This document shows, in pieces, positions 56,956 to 64,000 of a stretch of DNA of 64,000 nt. The stretch's first letter is position 1, and each line of letters starts with the position of its first letter. The notes under the pieces are model-generated. The model saw nothing but the letters and a program-made list of their open reading frames with translations, was not told where the DNA came from and searched no databases. The DNA is from Ricordea florida (lineage: Eukaryota; Cnidaria; Anthozoa; Corallimorpharia; Ricordeidae): NCBI GenBank assembly GCA_949710005.1, contig OX453286.1:12870242-12934241 (forward strand), read 5' to 3'. A program made the position numbers and the translations under genes.

Positions 56956-58025
56956 ATACAAGACGCTCAAGCTTTCGGCTGCCATGTTTTCCTCTTCGAC
57001 GACTTCAAACCCGCTGGTTTCGCGATGGCGTGTGTTGGCAAAATATGCACGCATGAACATTACGCCTAAATTGGGTCACGCACGACGTCCACCACGCAAC
57101 ATCGTCATTGCATAAGGTCCCTACTATTCAGGAGAAAACTATATTGCATGTAACAGTAGATGTACAATACCTTTCTCCACATTATGACATACACTCCCCC
57201 CACTCATAGAAATATAGTGTATTAATTATAGTAATTAATAATAATAGTGCAGTAAGCATAAAAATAATGACATAATGATAACATGAATACAATAATTGGG
57301 GTCGTAGCCCTGAAAGGGAAAGCCATTACGAGTTCTTCAAAAACTACCTTTGCGAGGTTTTGCGGAAGTAATATTACTAGAGTAGCATTTTGAAGATAGC
57401 CTCATGCAGCTTAATGCTCTAATTCCCTTACCGGAAATCATTTCCCTTCAGGCTTGTACTGAGGTTGCTGAGAAAGAAAACAGATCCCAATAGAGTGGTA
57501 GATGGACAAAGTGCCCTTCATCTGGCTGCAAGGCTCAAATCATCGCTTAACATTTACTTTATTCGTTTGTTGTTGGACTACGGCGGGGATCCGGATGTAC
57601 GCTCTGCTCATGGTTTGACACCGATTCAAATGGCTGCCATGTCGGACAATGTTGACTGTCTCAGGCTACTTATTAACCGGGACGAAAATCCATGTCAGCC
57701 TGATATCAAGGAAATGGACGTATTGAAGTTGGTGAAGGATTTGAAAGAGGATATCTTCACCACTCCTGACCTCCCAGTGACTTTGGACAACCCTATCAAA
57801 AAGCAGGCTAACACATCTGGAAGGTGCATGGCCTTGCACGACCGTCAGTTATCAACCTCACCACCAAGTTTCGCTTCAGAATACGGCCCACAGGCGAGAG
57901 GAAGACCTAAAGGATTAGTTACTTGTGTGATTCTCAACATTTCATATAATTTGAGGAAAGCGACGACTCAGTTTCGTCGCAAACTGCGTAAAATTCGTTG
58001 TAGGCTAAGAAGGTTGTCTTCTTGA
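44591..58025 (+). CDS. Ankyrin-repeat coding exons, possible 3' end of the USP transcript
   Basis: Exons 44591-44805, 45577-45642 and 57452-58025 join in phases 2 and 2, and the first fits phase 0 left by 43260. The joined product has a Ser/Thr-rich stretch, then a helix (LARKLKSAIQREN) that completes a first ankyrin repeat across the last splice. Two more repeats follow (DGQSALHLAAR and HGLTPIQMAAMSDN), and then a basic tail rich in Arg and Lys. The ankyrin block resembles that of ANKLE1-type proteins, but no LEM or GIY-YIG domain is seen before the stop. Either this is the C-terminus of the USP protein, or a separate gene starts at the ATG that opens 44591. Spliced transcripts would decide. 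Confidence 0.6.
44806..45576. other. Intron without recognised features
   Basis: I see no gene or repeat I can name. Confidence 0.4.
45577..45642 (+). CDS. Exon encoding the first ankyrin helix
   Basis: The acceptor is GCAAGAACAG and the donor GTAAGT. It reads TAEEAESLARKLKSAIQREN and leaves AG. With the next exon this forms a canonical ankyrin helix pair followed by TDPN. Confidence 0.65.
46382..46680 (+). repeat. 3-kb repeat family, copy C (5' end only)
   Basis: It begins ATTCCTCGCCAAGCGAGG and keeps the CACGTGGCTCGCAAGCC and GTCCGTTCGC blocks. It is diverged and truncated. Confidence 0.75.
46828..46925. repeat. Direct repeat, left copy (DIRS flank)
   Basis: It contains GCTAAACAAAATAGCAAGGA and TACCAGGCAAAAGC and matches 51452-51540 in the same orientation. 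Confidence 0.65.
47080..48110 (-). pseudogene. Tyrosine recombinase of a DIRS-type element, broken
   Basis: The main open part, 48009-47386, has an N-terminal SAM-like helical domain (SKYSYSWCRWRRWAQ, LELAEGAV) and the first catalytic region, GYAGLFRISELLNVRVKDV, with the Arg of the ARISEL-like motif. After a frame change near 47386 the C-terminal box follows in another frame: HSL, then a TAG where Arg is expected, SGGATNVGY, DRHAGW and a Tyr-containing RRYTKHS. The second catalytic Arg is thus a stop codon. It would have joined a circular cDNA to the genome. Non-functional. Confidence 0.75.
48369..48805 (-). repeat. 145-bp tandem repeat within the DIRS element
   Basis: Three units begin at about 48371, 48516 and 48660, each with AAACTCGATA-GCTC and CTCCACGCCTC; part of a fourth follows. 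It lies in the untranslated stretch between RNase H and the recombinase. Confidence 0.7.
49101..51000 (-). pseudogene. DIRS reverse transcriptase and RNase H, broken
   Basis: Successive frames give the RT fingers (CVNPLSVVEGRKLRLVIDLR), the palm with FVYLDDGISGH, and the RNase H domain with TLCTDASDFAFGGYLG, FVDNMGASRI and ENARADALSRF. PGCSAVDALAQDW and PPVYLIVPSI follow, a C-terminal pattern typical of DIRS-type elements. Breaks lie near 50523-50409 and 50026-49991. The order RT-RNase H-tyrosine recombinase on one strand identifies the class. It is antisense to the host gene. Confidence 0.85.
51051..51083 (-). pseudogene. Zinc-knuckle relic upstream of the RT
   Basis: CWEYGHLASRC fits C-x4-H-x4-C of a retroelement CCHC knuckle; the first Cys is lost and a stop precedes it. 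It marks the end of the gag region. Confidence 0.5.
51452..51540. repeat. Direct repeat, right copy (DIRS flank)
   Basis: Matches 46828-46925. With the left copy it brackets the RT-RH-recombinase block, as split direct repeats of Ngaro/PAT-type elements do. It also lies between the knuckle and the gag piece. Confidence 0.6.
51592..52125 (-). pseudogene. Gag-like relic of the DIRS element
   Basis: The main frame (51891-51592) reads KTIKIADKTEFSWTTVQEYL and then a highly charged helix (DEKRLFRLERRAEKKVREAKKK). Upstream, in other frames up to about 52125, charged pieces such as VKRAKRDRYVFRGKGNEQQF continue the same protein. This helix-rich, Lys/Arg-rich segment before a knuckle is typical of gag in DIRS-like elements. 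It is separated from the knuckle by about 0.5 kb of other repeat sequence. It may belong to the same copy or a second one. Confidence 0.5.
52130..53280 (-). pseudogene. Non-LTR reverse transcriptase relic
   Basis: Pieces in several minus frames include NELNNHFATIGPKLAEKI (linker before RT), AKVFERIVYNQLYAYL and LGPLLFLLYINDLPN. A tail with ANKQTYSKYRNETELIVVGS, like the post-palm region of CR1-like RTs, reaches 52130. Many stops. It abuts the gag relic of the DIRS element. Confidence 0.6.
53530..53680. repeat. Small foldback element
   Basis: TTTCCGCACAGGTCCCTA at 53537 returns in complement at about 53655-53672, with a 75-bp loop between extended arms. Confidence 0.7.
54332..54784 (+). CDS. 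Unrecognised 150-residue ORF
   Basis: Open from ATG 54332 to 54784, Lys/Arg/Asn-rich, no membrane segment except a weak C-terminal hydrophobic patch (LAPLAFLCW). The opposite strand is also open over much of the stretch. I see no domain and no splice context linking it to the host gene. It could be a mobile-element relic. Confidence 0.25.
   Translation: MSKSMANMSKTNGVIFSTLKHTDPHTVRGRPTLKDGVCNERIFRNGSFRELKIAKESNDLANVSLESNQKSIELPVNRKCGQSDRRAFVDKDKVPRDETRGNDNKDATLETRTLAPLAFLCWTTPHYKWSTLITARLPVVRLTILDRLGL
54857..54938 (+). repeat. tRNA-derived SINE head
   Basis: GGCGCAGTGGTGAGAGCG and GGTTCGATTCCCGG match the 17050 SINE; the body is missing. Confidence 0.65.
55834..56830 (-). pseudogene. Myb/SANT-like DNA-binding protein with poly-Q repeats, broken
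   Basis: A TTTTTGTAG acceptor precedes a frame near 56820 that reads DEVVRDARLLSLSRNF, then a stop, then GSAYSGNTWTSIANAL and NQKSVRDRYRLLLDKHKKK. This is the third-helix pattern of Myb/SANT-like (trihelix-type) domains in animal transposon-derived proteins. After a further frame break near 56372-56290 comes a Lys/Glu stretch with a TGA, then FQKEMQLEAIRKQ and five poly-Q units of the type YQQMQMKQAQQQQQQ. Their DNA period is 45 bp. It probably bound DNA. It may be the second gene of a Harbinger-like element. Confidence 0.55.
55910..56160 (-). repeat. 45-bp Gln-coding tandem repeat, five units
   Basis: TGCATCTGCTGGTATTGCTG recurs every 45 bp on the plus strand; the minus strand encodes Q-rich units of 15 residues. 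Minor differences (Ala/Thr, Lys/Asn) separate the units. Confidence 0.9.
57452..58025 (+). CDS. Terminal ankyrin exon
   Basis: The acceptor is TTTCCCTTCAG. The exon starts in phase 2, as left by 45642, and is open to TGA at 58025. It has two clear ankyrin repeats (TDPNRVVDGQSALHLAA and DPDVRSAHGLTPIQMAA), then a linker and a basic C-terminus. Confidence 0.8.
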
Positions 58026-58208
58026 ATGTACATGTTGTTTGTGTGATTCTAGTTATCTGCAACAGAGTGAAAAATAACTTGTGTGTAAGTAATTCCTGCA
58101 ACTTCTTTCGGCAGCCTTACTGGAACTCTCACACTGTATATGCAAAACATTCGCAATGAAATATTGAAGGTACTGTATTACTATGAAGATTAGGTAAGAG
58201 TGCTTATG

Positions 58209-58214
58209 AATAAA
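58209..58214 (+). terminator. Polyadenylation signal AATAAA
   Basis: AATAAA lies 184 bp after the stop of the ankyrin exon, the expected place for a 3' UTR end. Confidence 0.5.
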
Positions 58215-58539
58215 GGCTGTCTCATAATGTTTCGGGTTATTTATGGGGTTAATCTGGCTTGTACCTAGTGCAACGTAAATGGAGTGGTTGTCTGCAATAT
58301 GTGAGAAGTATTGAATTTGCTGGCACACGAAAGCTAGTAAGTGGCTATTGCTATGTAGACAACTGTATGTACAAAAAGAGATTAGGCCAGTTGAGACTGA
58401 TGGAGAAAAACATATAAAAGACAGCGGCTGATAAGTACCAGGAGATTCAATATTTAGGTGAAAGGAAGTTGCAGCGAGCTCCGTTGTTAAGTTGATCTAT
58501 CTGGATGGAAATCCAGATGGAAATGGTTGGGTATGTTAA

Positions 58540-58605
58540 AGCCATACAAATGCGCACTAAGGCGACAGGGGTAGAGGGAATAATACCCTATTGCAGCCAT
58601 GGACA
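58540..58605. repeat. Third copy of the GCGACAG repeat family
   Basis: ATGCGCACTAAGGCGACAGG and the following block resemble 788-838 and 1046-1100. Confidence 0.55.
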
Positions 58606-58851
58606 CTATCCTAAGATAGCTGTGGGGCGACAAGTGTAAATATATTGTTTGTTCTTTTGGGGTGGGTACTTTCGTAACCATTTCTTAAGGTGCCTCCCTA
58701 CAGTTTTTTGGCCACGCGCGAGCTGGTGTCGAAAATGGTGGGATGGCGCGAGCTTTTAAAACTGACGCGAGCATCGAGCGCGGGACCACACAGTAAAATA
58801 TCAGCAAACATGGTGTCTCAATTTGTCAAATTTGTCTTCCCCTTTTAAAAC

Positions 58852-59333
58852 GTGTATTTCTCATATAGGTCTTATCTTTCTGTACGTGATGTAAGAGAGC
58901 ACATAACAAGATATTTTGGAGTTTTCTTTAATAGGACTGATTTGTCTGAATTTCACACGAATGACTCGCACGGTGGAGAGTCCATTAAATTGCCAAACTT
59001 AATTAGAGTTCTTGACGTTGTTTGTGGAGCAAGCCAAAACAATAATGAAAAAGTGGAGAGGAAACTGCCATTTGTGGAGGAATTCAGGATGTCACTCCCC
59101 AAACGAGTGGTCACTTTAACTTGCCCGGTGCTAGTGGGTGCTTTGGAAATGCCAGGGAACGAAAAAACATCGGTCCAATGAGAGAGGGTTTGAAATCGTG
59201 GATAGTTAAAAGGAAACTTACTCTTGAAAGCCCCACGGATGAAAATGAGCCACCTTCTATATTCCAGGCAAGAGCTTCAAAGGTACGGTGCAACTTTACT
59301 CTTGTTTACGTGAAACATATTCCCATGCGATGA
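58852..59333 (+). other. Overlapping unrecognised ORFs
   Basis: Two plus frames, 58852-59181 and 59121-59333, overlap; the second ends in a stretch reading PTDENEPPSIFQARASK next to a GTACGG. They may be parts of one broken gene or an exon of a downstream gene. I cannot name a family. Confidence 0.2.
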
Positions 59334-59471
59334 GCTTCTTCACAGGTTACCATTCTACAAGAAGAGCGTTTTCCACATGGAAACCGTCTGATTGACCTCG
59401 ACATCTTTTGTGAAAATCTCAAACAGTGCAATTTTTGTCATACAAGTAACCTTACGTAGATAATCATATAC

Positions 59472-60262
59472 ATGAAAAAATTACTCGATTCTGATTGGAT
59501 GAGAGCAGTGCAGTTCAAGTGTAACACCATTGTAAAAAGTGTAACACCATTGCAAAAAGTGTAACACCAGTGCAAATTACACATCGCTATTCTGGATGTA
59601 GAGGATATTACATGGCCGCGCGGAGATACGAAATTTCTCTTCGAGTGTTGAAAAATATTTCACGAGTGAGCGCAGCGAACGAGTGAGATATTTTTTCAAC
59701 ACGAGAAGAGAAATTTCGTATCTCCAAGCGGCCATGTAATGTTCTGTTTATTTTATAGCTACTGATGAAATTTCCACATAAAACAACTTCGACAAATCTT
59801 CCTGGATGCTCTACAAGCTCGGAAAAAATATCGACGTTAAATTTTGGATGCTCATCGAGAAAGTCACCCGTAACCGTACCGTCTTCGCACCTCGAAAACA
59901 TTTTTTTAATGAAATTTCAAACAAACCGGCCACGTGCCTGAGCGGGAAGCTCTCTTGTAATTGGCTAATCATGTTGGTAACCATGACGACACCAATATCC
60001 TCACACGTGAAAGATAAAAATAAGATCTTCACTGCGCGCGATGAAGATATGATTTTTTCGTCACTGGAAAAATCCTGGTATTTCATCAGTATCTATATAA
60101 TAATATGAAATTCTTTATTTTTAAACGAACCGCTTTGAGTTCGTAGCGTTATCAGCTGATCTCCATCAGCCAATCAGTAAATAAAGTGTCAAATCCGCGT
60201 CAAAGGCTCAGTTCCTGTCCGCAATGAGATCTTTCATGTTTATATTATTAATAAGTAATTCC
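59472..60262. repeat. Foldback MITE with a nested insertion
   Basis: 59472-59598 and 60105-60262 together match 43838-44125. Between them a 0.5-kb insert holds a hairpin (59612-59745, arms with AGATACGAAATTTCTCTT) and a second inverted pair (TACTGATGAAAT at 59760 and near 60090). Confidence 0.65.
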
Positions 60263-60352
60263 TCGCGAAGCGAGGCCGAAGGCCGAGCGTAGCGAGGTTA
60301 CTAATCGTGTCGGTTCCGGTCAGACCACGTGGCTCGCAAACCACGTGGCTCG
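60253..60352 (+). repeat. 3-kb repeat family, copy E (5' end only)
   Basis: ATTCCTCGCGAAGCGAGG through CACGTGGCTCGC, with the last block duplicated, then unrelated sequence. Confidence 0.75.
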
Positions 60353-60707
60353 CGAACCATTCTGTGTAAGGTAAATTAAGAGTTACGACAGTTAATTAGC
60401 TGTTTCAGCCGTTGTTATCGGTACTGTTTCTGTTTGTAAAGTTTCAAAGTAAAATAATAAGCCCAACGGAAGAGGCTGACATACCTTTGAAAAGTTTAAC
60501 ACCATATTTTGTTGCATTTTGCGTTGTTTTCGGGACTGCACTACTTTTAATTTCTGAGATTTCCTCGTCGGAAACATTTACAAACCGGCTGCTGGCAGCC
60601 ATTTTGTTTTGCTTAATATTCACCGCCTAGCGCGGTGAATATAACGTCATATGGCGAGTACACTCAACCAATCAGATTGCTGGAAACACTGTGTTCAGCT
60701 CTAAAAT

Positions 60708-62659
60708 TATTCCTCGCGAAGCGAGGTTACTAATCGTGTCGCTTTCGGTCAGACCACGTGGCTCGCAAGCCCGAGTAAATCGAGCCGAGAGTTTTTATAT
60801 ATGTATATATATATATATATATATTTTAAAGGTGTCCGTTCGCAGGCGAGGTTACCTGGCAACATTACTCCATGTGAAATTCCGCCATTAGGAATTCCTT
60901 GAATGATGTTTTGAAAATAATGTGAATTTTGTGGAAATCGATTTTACTCGTCTTGGAAATACATCCCAGCAAGAAGATCTCCTACATATACAAGAAAGAA
61001 TGGCGAGAGATCGTCGTCAAGTAAGTTTGAATGCCGCAAAAATCGGCACACGGGAAGCGGCGACTCAAAGCAGAGATTCAGAAACGACGGTAGAGACGAT
61101 AACAAGAGACATCGCAGCTAAGACAACAACTGCTTGCTCAAAAAAAGCAAAGAAATCAGCAAGGAAAAGGGCCAGGAATACCATCAAGTTACCATCAAGT
61201 TAGATTGGAAATTGAATTTGTTATCGATAGAAACAAAGACTCGTTTTAGGTATACGGAACATGAGCGAGCGATTACATGACGAAATTGGCGAACAAAATT
61301 TAGCAAAATGACTTAGAACGGAAACCGAGTAGGAACGACTTCCAGCATGCAGACAGAATCAGAAGACGAACGACAAAACAGATTACCATATCGTTGTGAA
61401 AAAAGTGCCAGGAAAGGGGAAACAGAAACCAACCGCAAAGAAATGAAAGATGACAGTCACGTAGTATTAATACTGCAATGAGAATGCAAGTAGGTATTTT
61501 TCGTAGTGAAACGATTGCCTTCAATTTGAAAGAAATTCCCAATACAGAGATTGTAGTTGTGATAGCAAGTATTTATAATTATGTGATCTGATATCATTGC
61601 AACAGTGAAAATGTATTGTAGATTTGTTTGATGTAGCAGTTATGTTCAGTATTTTCAACAGAAAAGATACCAAACAATAAGTGACTGGTTCTGCAATATT
61701 ATCAGTGATCAATGCAATTATTTGTAAATAAAGCAGATGTTATTACTGACTTCTGAGTACTATTTCTCTTTGCTCTATTTCTTTGCTACATATAAGCTAC
61801 TGCGATGATCAGTTAATGTCATTACCTACATATATGTATTGCGTAATCAAAAAGTTTTGTTGGGACAGACAAGTTCCATAGCCATTTCAAAATGGGTTTT
61901 TACCTTTGAGTTCCATGCATTCCTGGGAATTACTCTCTTAGCACCCACCCTTTTCCCACAAATGGAAAGTTAATTTAAGCCCTACTTTGCAAAATTAGGC
62001 AACATCTTAACCTTTTTCCTTAATGCTGTTTAATTCATTTTTATGATGTCAAATACAAATATTTAATAACAACCACAATATACAGTTGACCTTTTACATT
62101 GAAAAAACTCTATAAGGGAGAAACTAAAGTTTGTAATGCTAAGATTTTTAGCAATTTTTCTTATATATTCATTGCAAGGGTGCTGTATGTAATAACAAGT
62201 CTTTGAAGTTTCCTAAATGCCCAATGCTTTCAATCATGATTTTCCACATTAACTGTATGGACATGATTATAATGATGATAATGACTGCACTAGCGTGATT
62301 GCCACAGGTCAGACAGGTCAGGAGTTTGGAGGTCATTACCAGGACTAACTTGTGACTTTTCTAATTTAGTTGGTAAGGGAAAAAGTCAGGGAATTTAAAG
62401 ATCTTATGGCTGTGGCAACCATGACTAGATTCTAAGCTTAAAAGAAGAAATGGTATTGTTCTGAGTTGAGTAATTTTTACTTCCTATGAGACAAACCCTA
62501 TTCAGAAGAAAAACGGAATTGCTTGTAGTAGTAGAGGAACAATACCTTTTCCCAGATTAGGACATACACCCCCACCCCATAACAGTATATTATGTTAAAC
62601 ATAAAAAATAACAATACTAATAATAATATCAATACCAGTAATAATATTAAAAATAATAA
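60708..62659 (+). mobile_element. 3-kb repeat family, copy F
   Basis: It runs from ATTCCTCGCGAAGCGAGG to the ATA-rich tract at 62630-62655, corresponding to the first two thirds of copy B. It carries a version of the coiled-coil remnant (60922-61203, FTRLGNTSQQEDLLHIQERM) with GTAAGT after the RDRRQ codons. Confidence 0.75.
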
Positions 62660-64000
62660 CTAGAAATACGACTCCCGCAAAAACCTCGCGAAGCTAGTTT
62701 TTGAAGAAGTCACAATGCTTTTATATTTTATTTTTTATTTGATATTTTTCATGTTAGGGTAATCCCCATTATTTTATTTGTTACGCTGTGTTTGGTACAC
62801 AATTAGTGACACCTGGTGCAAATTACATGATCAGTATACTGCACAACAGAGTGCTTAAAAATTGACCTTTATTTAGCTCTTTCACTGCCACTGAGAGTGC
62901 ACCAGAGGGAATAGAAGTAAAATTATTATTGATTCTCTTGACAGGGAATACAGAGTCGATGAGGTATCACAATAATATTCACTTAACACAAATTGAAAAT
63001 GATTGTAAATCTTTTGCAGGTGAAATTTTGAAGAGTTGATATGAATGCTTGTGTTTACCACGGTGTAAGAACCTGTGTTTTTTTTTTTTTAGTTTTATTT
63101 TCTTAGTCTGAGTCTACTGCTTTGTCTTCTTTGTTGTACATCACTTTTAAACACAATATGTTCTTACACCGAGGATGAGTTGAATGCTCCAATTATTTTT
63201 TATTTATGTTTTTTGTTATTATATCAACAGAAGTGTGAGATACAATGTCATTACATAAAATAAAAATTGTGGGTAAAACAATTGGATTCTACAAAAACTT
63301 TAAATAAAGGTTTGGTAATAGTGAGTGCCGACTGTATAGTATGTGGTCGTGCTATTTTTAGGTCATCTCATAAAAACAATACATGTAAGAAAGAGTTATT
63401 GAAATCTTAATATGTTGATAAAGATTGCTGCACTACATAGTCCTGTAAAAAATAATGTTAAATCAACATCAATCAGTCAAAAGTGTATACCACATGAAAG
63501 TTTAATTGTGCTGTTACAGAAACAGGCAAAATATCCATAACCAACCAGAGAATAGTATATTATTTTGAATACATGAAAATTTCTATAATAAAAACTGCAG
63601 AAGAAAGATTTAATATACGCATGGTATTTCATCAAAAAAGTCATGGCAGGCAAAGGTATTGAACTTGTAACCAATGACATATAGTAACGAGAAGCACTAT
63701 CATTATATTATTATCATTATTATTATCATTACTATTATTATTACTGGTATTGATATTATTATTATTGTTATAGTTTTTACGTTAACATAATATATTTTTA
63801 TGGGGTGGGATGCATGTCCTAATCTTAGTAAAGGTATTGTTACTCTACTACTACAAGCAATACAAAAATCTTCTTAATAGGCTTTCCATAAGAGGTGGTA
63901 GTAATCAAAACAGCACCAAACAATACCATTTCTTCTTTAAGGCTTAGAATCTAGTGCAGTCATTTGTCTATAAATTTTGTGTGGAAAATCATTGAAAGCA
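62660..64000 (-). mobile_element. 3-kb repeat family, copy G, cut by window end
   Basis: It starts CTAGAAATACGACTCCCGC exactly at the ATA tract of copy F and follows copy A base by base in order. It looks as if G inserted into F in opposite orientation. Confidence 0.75.

Larger units (their letters stand above)
55010..57383 (+). mobile_element. 3-kb repeat family, copy D, interrupted
   Basis: 55010-55600 aligns to the middle of copies B and F (GAATGCAAGTAGGTATTTTT and the following AT-rich block). 57110-57383 aligns to the 3' end (TTCTTCAAAAACTA, CGAGGTTTTGCGG, CTAG). About 1.5 kb between them holds the poly-Q gene relic. The 5' end is missing. Confidence 0.65.

Noticed and set aside
1-64000. 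CRISPR array
   Set aside because: The tandem repeats have no unique spacers of constant length, and the DNA is eukaryotic.

Overview
The window looks like a piece of an animal nuclear genome, most likely an anthozoan cnidarian such as a coral or sea anemone. It has AT-rich DNA, GT-AG introns, many foldback mini-transposons, tRNA-derived SINEs, CR1/L2-type and DIRS-type retroelement debris, and one nearly complete Polinton/Maverick. The assignment to Anthozoa is an inference from the repeat types and from the general look of the proteins.

The host content is mainly one plus-strand gene region. Eight exons (1-58, 3971-4108, 7151-7245, 7402-7512, 10709-10863, 11483-11562, 19380-19443, 43163-43260) join in compatible phases. 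They encode the C-terminal half of a ubiquitin-specific protease (USP, peptidase C19), including the zinc-finger Cys pairs and the catalytic His box. Three further exons (44591-44805, 45577-45642, 57452-58025) also join in phase and encode an ankyrin-repeat segment that ends at 58025, with a polyadenylation signal at 58209. They may be the 3' end of the same transcript or a separate gene.

The introns are packed with mobile DNA. Introns before 19380 hold a 24-bp minisatellite (4491-5166), a 39-bp tandem repeat (8630-9050), two elements with TAA duplications and terminal inverted repeats (12761-13527 and 13630-14429, the second a Harbinger relative), a SINE and a reverse-transcriptase fragment. 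The 23.7-kb intron between 19443 and 43163 contains the Polinton (20122-39433), followed by two CR1/L2-like reverse-transcriptase fragments. The 11.8-kb intron between 45642 and 57452 contains a DIRS-type tyrosine-recombinase retrotransposon (about 47080-52125), a further RT relic, and a Myb/SANT-like poly-Q gene relic embedded in a repeat.

The Polinton has identical 126-bp terminal inverted repeats. It is GC-richer than its surroundings and encodes a protein-primed family B DNA polymerase, a DDE integrase, a packaging ATPase, a major capsid protein, a probable penton protein and several small or membrane proteins. Polymerase, integrase, major capsid protein and one membrane protein are broken. 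ATPase, the penton candidate and several others are open. Its genes are packed with stop-start overlaps, and most starts have a TATATAG-like motif directly upstream. Two inverted copies of a 3-kb repeat family, which occurs about seven times in the window, bracket the ATPase cassette.

From 58230 to the end I see no recognisable gene, only repeat-family copies and foldback elements.
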